Below, in pieces: positions 1 through 10,531 of a DNA stretch of 64,000 nucleotides. Numbering within the stretch: the stretch's first letter is position 1; each line of letters begins with the position of its first letter. The stretch is from Rhizomucor pusillus (Eukaryota; Mucoromycota; Mucoromycetes; Mucorales; Lichtheimiaceae): positions 80,038 through 144,037 of the forward strand of contig FWWN02000233.1 in NCBI GenBank assembly GCA_900175165.2, in the 5' to 3' direction. A program made the translations under genes and the position numbers. A model generated the notes under the pieces. It did no database searches. It worked only from the letters and a program-made list of their open reading frames with translations, and had not been told where the DNA came from.

Positions 1-2556
1 GGAAGAGAAGAAATATTACTCGGCATTAAAAGTAAGCCGCCAGAACGAAGCAGCACGAGCGATCTCTCTTAACAATCGAGGACACTAGACATTCGATAAT
101 CTTCAAAACGAGCATCTTCAGGAAATTCCATCATTTAGTTTTGTAAAGCACCTCAACAACGGGATACCGGTTATGCAAAATGAGATCAAAAACGACGTTA
201 CTATGCAACTCCGAGAATGGCTGGCAAAGTAAATGGATAGACACAAGATAGGCTTCAAAAAATAATATGCTTACATGCTGTCACTTTGTATTCATAGTGT
301 CCGAGGTGTCTCCCGCGAGGTAGGATCGTTGGCTATGCAACGGATGCAAGAAAGACAAGACAGATGGCGGGCCAAGACAACAGATAACCCAAGGCTTCGA
401 TATCTCCAGCATCACAATGTAAACTCAGCTATTGAAATGGTAGTTAACGAAGGACTTGAATGTAAGCAAAAGAAAAATTCAAACTATACCCAACAAAACT
501 GCAGCTAATATTGCCGTTATTAGCCAGTATCGTTGATGAAGTAGCTATCGATTTCGAGCCATTGTACCGGTGTCTTCACGTGTACGATACATTAGGCCGA
601 CGATACGAGTTCAAAGCATCCTACGAAGAAGATCGTCGAGTAAGAAATATGAATATGTACATGAGAAATGTTTCTGCTAAACCTTGCCTAGGCGCAAGCA
701 AATTTGGCGCTTTCGGCTCCTATCAATCTCAAAGATGGAAACATGGCTCCGTTTGAAGCATTGCTACAAGATATTGTTGGTTTCTTTATTATTGAGCATA
801 TCATTCTGCATAACACCCAAGACTTCCGGAGTCAGTCAGAGGTGAGAAAAAAAGTTAGAGTGTAATTCGGAACGTACGCGCTCTCTTACGGTGCAACGGA
901 TTATAGGTCGATGCATTGTGGGAGATGGTGACAAGGAGGATCATTTTGGTCGTCTCTGAAAGTCTCAAAGGATGCCGTGATCCTGAACTCTTCCTCCGCA
1001 TCAAATTCTCACTTCTCATGTTTATACAAACGTTAGAGGTATGATCTGTTATTATTGCCCTTACAATATATATGGAAACTGTACTTATTGGATATCTAGA
1101 GTTTTGATTACTCTGTCAAGCCATTGCAGGAAACTTTGCTGACCCTCTTCCAACGATACTCGGAGCTTCTAATCAATCAATACAGCGAAGTCTTTGAAAA
1201 GGTAAGTTGATAATATACTAAGCTGCCACCCTGGGTAACGGATATATAACATGCCGTATAGATCGTGGAAGAAGATGAATGTATGCCAATGACGGTAGAG
1301 AACGCTGAAGAATTACGAGACGTCATGCAATATACCCGCTTCCGGCCTGATAGAGAATTCCTCAAGCGACACGGGTAAGCATCTTTTTCTGCTGTTTAAA
1401 TCTGAATACAGCGATTCACGGCGCGGCAAACAGATTTCCATTACGGTTACCGTTCTCCAAAGTTTTCCCGACGTGCTGCCGCGATGTAAGCGCATTTGTC
1501 CATCAATTCTACCAGTTTGCCGAAGGGTTCTCGCAGACGCACGGCGAGATGGATGATATATTAAAAAAGGTATGTATTGTAAATATCAGTTTGCAAAATT
1601 ATGGAATGGATTTTAACAACCAATTGATCAGGCTGTCGATAATCTACTCATACAAAAAGTCAATGCAATTTTGCTAAAGAAGCTTGAATCAACCAACCTA
1701 TCACAAATTGTGCAGATCATCATTAACATTGAATACTTTGAATCCACCTGCCCAGATTTTGAAATGCTTCTCATGGAAACCCGTTCGTTCCACCGATCAG
1801 GCCGAATCCATTTGAAGGCTACGCAGACCTTCAAAGAGACGAGACGCAAGGCAGAAAAGCGTATCTTTGAACTTGTTAACTCCAAACTCGATGAATTCTT
1901 GCAGCTATCAGAATATGACTGGTACGATGAAATGAAAATTTTCGATGAATTCGTATGCTTACTATTTGATAATCAGGGAAACGACAGAGAACCAGCGGCA
2001 TCCCAGTCTGCATTTGCAAGACCTTGTCACTTTCCTCACCAACGTGACAAACGCTGCACTGCTCAACTTGCCTGAATCCATCAAAAGCTTAATATACTTT
2101 GATGCTCTGGAGCATCTAAGTCGATCCATCAAGGTATGTACAAAATGTTTTTTATCAAGCGGCAAGAAATAACGAACAATTGCTCTTTAGAACCTGATCC
2201 TAGATCCAGATCATAGAATGGTGACCGATGTGGCGTTACAGAATTTTGAGATCGATGTTCGGTTTATCGAGGATTTTGTAAAGCAACTGGGTGACCCGAC
2301 GGTCCTAGAGACGATTACTCCATTGCGACAGGTAAGAAAAATAAAAGAATACACAGTTTCTGGTCGATGCTCAAGCATTGGATAATATTTTTTGCAGCTT
2401 ATTGACCTTGCACTGAGCGATGCACCCGATGAATACCTGACACCGCAAATCAAGAATCGAAAATACAACAGAGTAGATGGCCGAGATGTCATTATCTTAT
2501 TTGAAAAGCAAGTTGTTCTCACTGCTGGATGCAATCAGGTGAACATATTTTGCTGA
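1..2556 (+). CDS. SEC15: Exocyst complex subunit Sec15 (5' end off the window)
   Basis: Sec15 is the exocyst subunit that binds the Rab GTPase Sec4/Rab8 and its GEF Sec2 on secretory vesicles, before tethering to the plasma membrane. Frame-consistent exons are 1-31, 89-228, 298-461, 524-639, 692-841, 907-1038, 1130-1201, 1262-1374, 1434-1569, 1632-1921, 1977-2133, 2191-2331 and 2398-2556. They spell family hallmarks in order: FDNLQNEHL, REWLANVRGVSREVG, a PLYRCLHVYDTLGRRYEF block, IVEEDECMPM and LSEYDW. The start codon lies left of the window. The reading stops at a TGA just inside a possible GT donor; an alternative 33-nt intron (2539-2571) would add only a few residues. Introns are 49-91 nt. 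Family assignment is firm; the last few residues are uncertain. Confidence 0.92.
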
Positions 2557-2901
2557 CTAGATACTGTTTAGGCTGCTGCGTGATCCATCTTCCGCAAATA
2601 TCACAAGTCCCCGAGCCAGAGGTCGTCGCAGAGCCATGGAGAACGTGGCAAGGTGAGGAAGAAATAAGCGAATATTATATAGGATTCGTATTAAACGTTT
2701 TTTCCTCTCGCTGCAGAGTACTTCGCACAATGCATATATAAGCTAATTAAATAATATAAGTCTACACAAAAACTTGTTTTGTAAACTATAAAGGACCCAA
2801 GAACTGAATATCCTTTGGGGGCATTGTGACTTGTCTTTTAAAACAAGATTCAAGACACGTTTGAATGGGTGGTCCGCTTTGCGGCTTGCAACTACTTCAA
2901 T

Positions 2902-4506
2902 ATGCGCCCGATCTGGCACAGGATAAACACTGTGCCCAGTCGTACACAATGTATACTATGTCAACATGGCGTTAGACCTGCCCGAACATCGCTGGCAGCC
3001 ACGACGTTAACAGGAGTGAGATTGCGAAGATACAGTGCAGCAGCAGCAGCCACCAATACAGCAAAGATGTCTGCAGAATTCGAACGGCCAGCAACTGCAA
3101 CTGAAAGATCCTCAGATGGCAGGAAACAAGAGAATTACCAAGAACTGCTGCGATGGCTTGTTGGAAAGAGCCAAACCTTTAATAACAAGAGACGGCATGG
3201 CAGTTGCAACGGCACGTCGCCGCCGCGGCCGATACCTGCGGTAGTTTCAGAGTTCTATCGGTTGCTCGCTACAGAAGACATTGACCTGATATGGCCAAAA
3301 TACAACACGTTGTATGAGCAGCAACAGCATCGGCAGATAACCAAGAAAGCATACCGACGATTATTCCACGCAGCTATCCGAGGCCGTGCGACGCAAAAGA
3401 ATCTGCACCGAATCCTAGATCTCGTGGAGGACTTGAAGGAGCGCGGCATCGAGCTCAGGAGTATAGAGTATGATGCATTGATGCACTGGGTGGGCGGACA
3501 CTGTGTTCCCAACCGGCGTGCGCAACATCTCAACCAAGCGCTGTCGCTGTATGAGGACATGCAACGGCGCAACATGAAGCCGTCGTTGGTCACGTTCAAT
3601 ACCCTTATACACATTGCATCGCAAGTACCTGATCTGCGGACAGCTCAGCATTTGTATCACGATATGATTGCACAGGGAATCCAGCCGGATGCTTACACAT
3701 ACTCGACCTTGCTGCGCAGCATGGGCAGGATGGGTGATCTCAGCGGCGTTGAGCGCATGCTGGATCAACTACAGAGTATGCCGCATGTCAGAAACAACAC
3801 TGTTGTCTGGAACGCAGTGATTGCAAGCTACATGAGCAACGGCAGAAGCGACGAAGCGGATGCCGTGTTTGCTGATATGTGCAGAGCGTTGCAATGGAAA
3901 AGGAGAAGACGACGACGATGGCGGGAAAACGGCCATCAAGCTCAGGAGGAGGAGCAATGCACTGAAACGAGCAACAACAACGACGACGACTGTTCGTCAG
4001 CAGAGCCCGAAAACAATATACCACCAGCAGATGCCTACACCTTCCGGATACACATAGAGAATCTGTTGCGTAAAAACCAAGTCAAAGAAGCGCTGTGTGC
4101 GTTGGAGCAAATGACAGCTTACGGATTACAACCCGAGACAGCAGTGTACAATGCGCTATTTATGCAAATCGGCAACCAACCCGATGCGGCAACGCTGCGG
4201 CGTCTGTATGCACACATGAGGGAGCACAGCGTGCCTCCGAATTCTGATACCATGTATAGCCTTGTATCCGCACTGCTTGATTCTGGTGACACCAAGTTTG
4301 CGCTCGAGACATTCTACAAGATCAGTTTAGAAACACAGGCTGCTGAAGTAGCAGTGCAGCAGCAGGTTGTGGAGACGGTGTCGGTAGCGAGACTGGTCAA
4401 AAAGAGGCTGAAAAAGGACAAGACTAAGAAGTGGTGGCCGCCATCAAAAGTTGACCCGCGCCCGGAGCTTTTGGACCGCATCAAGGCGCTCTTGCTGTCA
4501 TCATAG
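2902..4506 (+). CDS. Pentatricopeptide repeat (PPR) protein, probably mitochondrial
   Basis: An intronless ORF of 534 codons from the first ATG in frame; the frame is open further upstream but only through a GTG. The middle and C-terminal parts contain PPR-type helical hairpins such as SLVTFNTLIHIASQVPDLRT, PDAYTYSTLLRSMGRMGDLS and NTVVWNAVIASYMSNGRSDE, each followed by a D/E-M-x-x-x-G/N turn. PPR proteins bind single-stranded RNA, mostly in mitochondria, for processing, stability or translation. The N-terminus is Arg-rich and poor in acidic residues, fitting a mitochondrial presequence. A basic Arg tract followed by an acidic/Asn-rich insert (about 3895-4010) interrupts the repeat array. The C-terminus is Lys-rich. 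The specific RNA target cannot be inferred. Confidence 0.85.
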   Translation: MRPIWHRINTVPSRTQCILCQHGVRPARTSLAATTLTGVRLRRYSAAAAATNTAKMSAEFERPATATERSSDGRKQENYQELLRWLVGKSQTFNNKRRHGSCNGTSPPRPIPAVVSEFYRLLATEDIDLIWPKYNTLYEQQQHRQITKKAYRRLFHAAIRGRATQKNLHRILDLVEDLKERGIELRSIEYDALMHWVGGHCVPNRRAQHLNQALSLYEDMQRRNMKPSLVTFNTLIHIASQVPDLRTAQHLYHDMIAQGIQPDAYTYSTLLRSMGRMGDLSGVERMLDQLQSMPHVRNNTVVWNAVIASYMSNGRSDEADAVFADMCRALQWKRRRRRRWRENGHQAQEEEQCTETSNNNDDDCSSAEPENNIPPADAYTFRIHIENLLRKNQVKEALCALEQMTAYGLQPETAVYNALFMQIGNQPDAATLRRLYAHMREHSVPPNSDTMYSLVSALLDSGDTKFALETFYKISLETQAAEVAVQQQVVETVSVARLVKKRLKKDKTKKWWPPSKVDPRPELLDRIKALLLSS

Positions 4507-4631
4507 AAAAAGAAACATGCACGACCATTTTCGGAGCTTGTAATAAATAGGGTCCTTTAAGCTTTAAAGGGCATCCGCCCCGAGCTTGTGTACTCTTTTC
4601 TCTTGCACTTGTTTTCTCTTTCTCTCTAAAC

Positions 4632-6030
4632 ATGACTGTTGGCGAAAGCACATTCCCCATCGGCTACTTTTATATCATCTCCAAGATGAACGGCTTGTGC
4701 CTCGACTTGAGAGGTGATGCCAAGGAAGCTCAGGTACGCTGGAGCAGTAAATACAGCATCGCCGTCATGGGAGCGGGCGGAGACAGGACGCCGATTATTC
4801 ACATATACGCGCATTTTCTACGCACAAACAGCCCGGAACCAAGATTGTCATGGACTCCAAAAAGCCCGAGTCTCCTGAGAGAGACTCTCAGCTTTGGATC
4901 CATCAGGATGGTAAGATTCCGCGTACTTCTCTCGGTTTGAAGGTTGCTGACTCTCGGACGCGCGTCCTCTTAGGTTTCTTGACCAACAAGGCATCCGGCT
5001 TGGTGCTCGATATCAACCCTGCCGAGAGCTTCATGGGTAAGAAACGCAAGCATGCATGCATGCATATGTACCGCTAGAATATTCTTGTGTAATCCGCTAA
5101 TGCGCGTCACATTGGGCAGCTATCTTTACAAAGGAGAAGCGTCTCTACCTTGACCATATGAAAGAGGCTGAAAATGTACGTGGAAATAAGTGAGCGTACG
5201 TAACCTCCTTTTACTCACATATACCTTGTTCTTTTAGGCTGATGACCAGCGCTTCGGCTACGATGCTGAGCCAGGTTACATCTACAAGCTTTCCGAACCG
5301 GAAAAGGTTCTTGACATTCGACATGAAGATTCCGAGCCCGATGCTCGTGTTGTGTTGCACAAGCGCAAGGAAGAGGACAACACCAACCAGCTCTGGACCT
5401 TTGAGCCGGCTGACCCTCCGCAGATGGTCGACTCGGACGACGAGGAAGAGGATGACTCGAAGCGCGCCCGCTTGAGAGCTTGGTTCGGTAGCTGGAAGGG
5501 CTGGCACGATGATAAAAAGAAGGACATCCTCGATGAAGAGAAGCTCCATGAGGCTCACAAGAAGATCTATGAGAACGAAGAAAAGAAAAAGAAGTCCCAT
5601 CTCAGGTAAATCCTTTAAAATGGCATAGTCCCCCAACCGTCCCGTTTACTTATTTATTCACTATGCATCAGCTATGAACTTATTGCCGGCGCTGTCGCTT
5701 GGCAAGCCTACAACATGTGGGAAAAGAAGCAAAAGGAAGAGGGCAAGGAAGTCGACTATTCCCTTTCCAAGAAGCTCATTTCCAGCTTTGCTGCTGCTGA
5801 GGTATGTATGGAGGACCAGGTTTCCCCCGTGGAATTCCGGCAAAATTCCTGCAAATCCGTTTGTACTCACATCTAACGCCATCGTACTTTAGCTTGTCAA
5901 GATCCTGGCTGAGCGAGGAGAGGATAACGATGACGAGGATGACAAGCCAAGCTTGAAGAAGCGCATGTTGACTGACATGGCTGTCTCTGCTGCTACTAAC
6001 ATGTTTATGTCTCGCCACGGCTCCAACTAA
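4632..6030 (+). CDS. Ricin-B-like beta-trefoil protein with CipC-like (DUF3759) C-terminus
   Basis: Seven exons (4632-4733, 4832-4910, 4974-5036, 5120-5175, 5238-5605, 5672-5801, 5893-6030) join in frame to 311 residues. The N-terminal half has QxW-like trefoil repeats: a YFYIISKMNGLCLDLRG block, DSQLWIHQDG, SGLVLDINP and NTNQLWTFEP. A very acidic/basic charged linker follows (about residues 165-215). The C-terminal part, YELIAGAVAWQAYNMWE through KLISSFAAAELVKILAE, resembles the CipC/DUF3759 family of small stress or antibiotic-induced fungal proteins. No signal peptide is visible, so it is probably cytosolic. Trefoil domains usually bind carbohydrate; the ligand is unknown. The fusion reading depends on the exon joins, all of which have canonical GT-AG sites. 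Confidence 0.82.
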
Positions 6031-6292
6031 AACTACAAATTGTCTGTTTGTCTGCACAATAAATTGAAAAAAGGCTATTGTACATTACACATTCTAAATT
6101 ATTCTGTCGCGTTTCTATCCAATTGATAGATGTGTTCGTCCGTTCACTGAACGCTGAATCCGCAACTGCTGGGATCGTCCAGCTCTTGTCCGCCCAGAGA
6201 GAGCAAGTCACGAAAATGTGTTGACAACCGTGCCCCGATACTGCAGGCTGGGTTGGTTATCCCAGGCACTACTTTAACAACATTAGCTAACC

Positions 6293-7159
6293 ATGGAACG
6301 GTCGTTCGCAAGTGCATTCCGGCAATCGCGGCTAGCGTCCTTTGACCGCTCCTTAAAACAAGTATACGAGACGCCGCTGCGGAACAGACTGCAAGGCGAT
6401 TGGGGACTGAAGCGGAATCTTCCCAATGTCAAACCCAAAATCAATGTCACCGCACTCGACACTGCCGAACACCAAACGCCGTGGAAGTCTGCACTCGGAC
6501 AGGCCGACTTTATCGAACGATGGAAGGAGAACTTCCCCAATTCGCGAAAACCTGCACCACGTCCTGAACACGAAGAGCACAATGTGTATTTAATGACACC
6601 TAAAGAGTTCAAATCGTTTTTGAAAAAGATTGCAAAGCGTGCTCCGGCATTCCAGCGCAAGCTCAAGCAGGGTGAGGTGACACCTGACCAGGTATTTGAA
6701 TATCTGCGCATCACGTTTAGCGACACTCCTTCCACACCCGTTGTCGGTCCTACATACAGCCACCACGAAGCCGAATGGAACTACGCCGTGCCCGGTAGAT
6801 ATCTAAACGTTGACCAGATGGGACACGCCATCGGTATCGTCGGTATTGTCGCAGTAGCACGGAAATCCCAGAGCACACAAGAGTTCTTTAGAAATGCTGG
6901 TGACCGCAGCGTACGCATGTTCTACGTTGAACAGGCAGCTATCGACGCATACGGCCGGCCGCAGGTCGTCGTCAGACCGTTCCCACGAGGCGTCTCCAAG
7001 TTATCACAGATCTTCCCGGACGAGGAGGTCAAGGCTGACAATATGTGGAACTATGGCAGAAAATCGGTTGAGCCTTCAACCGAAGTACAGAACCCGGAAC
7101 ATCGACTGGTCATGAACTTGCTCGGCCAACTTTCTCTGGATGATGAAGAAGAAAAATAG
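6293..7159 (+). CDS. MRP51: Mitochondrial small ribosomal subunit protein Mrp51 (bS1m)
   Basis: A single-exon ORF of 288 codons. The start GDWGLKRNLPNVKPKINVT with LDTAEHQTPWKSA, and the central GHAIGIVGIVAVAR, match the fungal Mrp51 family, the mitoribosomal small-subunit protein corresponding to bacterial bS1, which helps start translation of mitochondrial mRNAs. The N-terminus (MERSFASAFRQSRLASFDRS) is basic and hydroxylated and nearly free of acidic residues, as expected for a matrix-targeting sequence. Length is in the usual 280-350 residue range. It follows the trefoil gene by 262 bp on the same strand and converges on the RCC1 gene. Assignment rests on remembered family motifs rather than an alignment. 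Confidence 0.8.
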   Translation: MERSFASAFRQSRLASFDRSLKQVYETPLRNRLQGDWGLKRNLPNVKPKINVTALDTAEHQTPWKSALGQADFIERWKENFPNSRKPAPRPEHEEHNVYLMTPKEFKSFLKKIAKRAPAFQRKLKQGEVTPDQVFEYLRITFSDTPSTPVVGPTYSHHEAEWNYAVPGRYLNVDQMGHAIGIVGIVAVARKSQSTQEFFRNAGDRSVRMFYVEQAAIDAYGRPQVVVRPFPRGVSKLSQIFPDEEVKADNMWNYGRKSVEPSTEVQNPEHRLVMNLLGQLSLDDEEEK

Positions 7160-7462
7160 ATTATCATCGTCACTGTGTAATATATATATCAAGTTTATTC
7201 TGCTGTTGTGCTTATAAAAGTATTCCATCGCCCTGCATGGCAATCAACTGCTTTGCCGTTGTATGATGTGCATAGTCGGAAGTACGGATCATGGTCCGCT
7301 TCTGTGGTTCGTCCCAGCTGCCCATACTTGTCTGTATCAAGAAGAGAGTATAAAGTTACTACTTTTGATGCCTTGCTTTCAAATGAGCATTCATTTTCTT
7401 ACTGCCGCCACATGTCCACACTCTTCCCTTATCTGTCACATCAAAAATATTAGCATATTTAC

Positions 7463-8502
7463 TTAGTTGCTACGCCGCTGCCGTTTTATTTGTTTACCAT
7501 CAATTGCCACAGTGTGCTCAGAGCCGCATGCTACTTTGACAATATGCAGTTCTTCCACTTGCTGCCCGTCCTGATCGAGAAAAACAGGCATCCGGATGAT
7601 ACCATCATCACCATTGTCGTTGTGTTCATCTTGCACGCCCCATCCTAACTGGCCCGATTTCCTCCATCCAAACGTGTACATGTCACCTGCAAGAGCGACT
7701 GCAGAGTGGAATAATCCGCAAGCTACCATTCCATTCTCTTGATCGAGACCGAGTCCAGCAAAGAACTCGATGGCAGCTGGCGCTTCGCATTCCTGACCGA
7801 TGTCTTGTTGACCTAGCTGAGAGAATCGATTGCTGCCTCGGCCGTAGACTGGGTCCCACCCGGCGGTGTAAAGCAAGATGTGCGTGTGAGACGCTGCGAG
7901 GGAATAAACAGGTGGTACAGAAAGCTTTTCCGATGTAAACTCAAGCTTCTTGTCATCGTCATCACCGAACCTTGTAAAACATTGCACCTCTCCAGAACCT
8001 AAAAAAATTATTATTTACTACGATGTATATACCATATTTAAGCTAGTTCACCGAACTGACTGTACAAGACATAAACTTGTCCGCGGATGGCACAACACGC
8101 AGCCTGCTTTGCACCAGAGGTCAGCTTTGTTGCAACGCTGGGATCCTTGGTGGCGTCTGCGCACCAAACGGTCCCTTGCGTATCTACGACACCTAGCAGC
8201 GTGTTGGGATCGCCAAAGATGCTGCTGATTTTTCGGTCTTTCCAAAGCGCCGTCGATTGGCGCGGCTCGTAGCCCCAAACTTCGATCGATCCGTCAACTT
8301 TTTTTGTAACCACGCGTAACAATGTCAGAATCTCTCACTGGAATGTCGCAATTCAAAAGGAGTTACTTTTCTCAATGACCGTCGTTTCCCACGTCGCGAG
8401 GAGTACGCGTTTAACGCCAGGTGTCTGCAGCCAAGTGCTGCCAGAGTTACGCGTCGTTTGTGCAAACCCGTTGAAACCAAAAGAGTGCAGCAGGAATGTC
8501 AT
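7463..8502 (-). CDS. RCC1-repeat protein, RCCD1/Ats1-like
   Basis: Three exons (8502-8367, 8297-8052, 7998-7463) join in frame to 305 residues. The beginning, SFGFNGFAQ, and the spacing of later beta-propeller strands resemble RCCD1 of animals and Ats1-type proteins of fungi. RCC1 hallmarks are visible: LAASHTHILLYT, GRGSNRFSQLGQ, VACGLFHSAVALAGDMYTFGWRKSGQLG and VACGSEHTVAIDG near the C-terminus. The propeller is short for a canonical RCC1 (about 400-450 residues), so a Ran exchange role should not be assumed. Known relatives act in chromatin demethylase complexes or tRNA modification. The gene converges on MRP51 and is divergent from the gene at 8639. Confidence 0.75.
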
Positions 8503-8638
8503 GCAAGGACCGCCGCCGCGAAAACGACGACCCAATTCGGATATCAAGCCCCAATCCTTGGTTCCCTACCCCCACCCCCCTTTTTCACGCCTGTTGTGTC
8601 ACCCGGGCAGCAACAACACTTCCTGTACCACAGTCAAG
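8503..8638. promoter_or_regulatory. Short divergent intergenic region
   Basis: Only 136 bp separate the proposed start codons of the RCC1-like gene (minus) and the gene at 8639 (plus). It holds a run of C (around 8570-8580) and T-rich stretches but no clear TATA box. A shared bidirectional promoter is an inference from the spacing. Confidence 0.4.
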
Positions 8639-9404
8639 ATGGAAAATATCGCGTTTCTTGATACCCTTGTTGATGGTGGTTACTGGCTGCTAAAGAATTG
8701 GACGATCCACCCACTGGAACCAGCCAGGCATCTGCTTATCATCAGTTGCAGCGAGCGACAAGTCAAAGTGAAAAGCAAAGATCTTCCCGGACTCGATCCG
8801 CGAACAACTAGTTCTGAACTGGACACGGCGAAACCACAGCAAGGGCAAAATCAGCAGGGCTTGCCGTTAACACCGTTTATGATCTCAGCAACGCGCTTTC
8901 AGCGGAGCCATTGGAACCGAATTTGGCGAGACCTTTGCATTAGCAAGCGTCTATCTGTCTTTCAACGATGGTCAAGATGGATCACAACCGACTATTAAAC
9001 CGGCTTTTTTTCTGTATGGCGCAAGGCCAGCGAGCCACCTATCTTACACAGAGGAGTACTTCTCTCAACAGAACATCAGAACGACATCGGTGGTTTCGCG
9101 ATCTGCCTGCGGTGCAAACCACTGTGCAATGCATACGGTCAGATCTATCATGCTCTTCTAGATGCCGTCCATGCCTGGTCTACCCTGTCGTTACCTTGGG
9201 CAGTTCGGCTTCGGCACACTCGATATGATCGAGAGAGTCTTATACGAGGAGCTAGAAGTCGCTTCGAGGCATGAGCCAGAGAATGACGAACGACGCGGCG
9301 TAGCACCATTATTCGACTTCTTCCACTTGTTCGAGAATCATATGCAACGCCTTTACCTCATTGCTACTTGGCCGCTTATCTTGTACGCAAATCTAAAGAA
9401 TTAA
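8639..9404 (+). CDS. Unrecognised multi-exon gene (model incomplete)
   Basis: Coding potential is clear but the exon joins are not. An N-terminal block starts MENIAFLDTLVDGGYWLLKN at 8639. A second block in another frame (about 8895-9090) reads GAIGTEFGETFALASVYLSF and then PTIKPAFFLYGARPASHLSY. A third in that same frame (about 9160-9404) reads LDMIERVLYEELEVASRHE and then LFDFFHLFENHMQRLYLIA, ending at TAA. A 72-nt intron (GTGGTT donor near 9089, TTCTAG acceptor at 9161) would join blocks two and three in phase. A competing frame with plausible protein (GGFAICLRCKPLCNAYGQIY) overlaps block two, so either alternative splicing or damage is possible. I recognise no family. Expression is suggested by the divergent arrangement with the RCC1-like gene. 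Confidence 0.4.
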
Positions 9405-10531
9405 TTCTCAAGTAGAATAGATATCTCTCTTTGTACGTGCCGTGTAGTGCTTTTAAATTTTTAATGTCATTTGGATTAGTTGACATCTGGAATATAACAT
9501 CCAAACAAGAGGAATGTAACCGCCAACGACATTGTCAAGGAATGCTAATAGTTCCTTTTTGACTGTATACCCCACTTTTTCCCAATAAGGGAATGCTACT
9601 TTGTTGTTTTTGTTGTCATTGTTTGCGTTGAAACTTACCAGCCGGGGAAGGGGCAAAAAACATGCAAAGTTTCAGAGAGAGAGAGAGAGAGAGGGGAGTC
9701 TGCTGACCAGCTTGTCTCATTGTAACAGAACGTGCAAAGCCAAAGGAAAACTTTATTCGTGATAAGCGTTTTTTCAGTGTCCGAGGCAATGGTCTATGCA
9801 TCTAGACCGACGCTAGCTAGCTAGGATATTATAGAACAGCCTTCTTCTCGAACTTCTCGAATGTTCGGTAGAATATAATCGATGGCGATAGATGTTTCCA
9901 TCTGCTTCGGTATTTTCGCAAGAAATCGAGGGAAACTTGTAGACAAGTTCGATTCCCTACAAAGTTAGTGCTAAAAATTCCATACGATTGGAAACTCCCC
10001 AACTTAACACGGGGAAAAAGAAACCCTTATTTCTTCCATGCCACCTGCTTATTATTCCCTTTCTCCCTCCCCCCACTACTCTCAGCAATGTGACGTAAAG
10101 TTCCACTCTTTCTGGATCTAGGAAAGCCATTCGCCCTTTTTAGTCTGCCTCAAGCTGTCGGGATATAAACAATCCTTTGGCGATCGGACGATGATCGGTC
10201 TGTGAACGATATTAAGCTTTAGTTCTCGCACACCTCTGTACCCCTTATTCTTTTTTCTTGTTTCCTTCCATCTCCAATTTCGGCAAATCGTACCAAGCAC
10301 TTGCTGAATGTACGTATAGATAAATTGCAGATCATTCGTTCTGCATTCCAACCACTCTGGATTTTCATTTACTTATCCATCAACGCTCTTTGTAGGCATA
10401 AAGGCACATCACAACCACCTCTGTCAAGAGTGTGAAAAAAAAAAACATTGTATACTACTTTATCCTGACAAAAAGAAAAATTACAACAATTATATAAGCG
10501 ATTAAAAAACCAAGAGAAAAAAAAAGAAAAC
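9405..10531. other. Intergenic region and 5' leader of the SAM/HMG gene
   Basis: No convincing coding sequence on either strand. It contains a 20-nt (AG)n tract, a CT/T-rich stretch (10020-10080, 10250-10270) and A-rich sequence just before the start codon at 10532, as in a long 5' leader. The length suits a regulated transcription-factor gene. Confidence 0.4.
9674..9693. repeat. (AG)n microsatellite
   Basis: Ten AG units directly readable in the intergenic region. Confidence 0.9.

Noticed and set aside
9674..9693. GAGA-type promoter element
   Set aside because: A plain (AG)n microsatellite more than 800 bp from a start codon; no support for a regulatory role.
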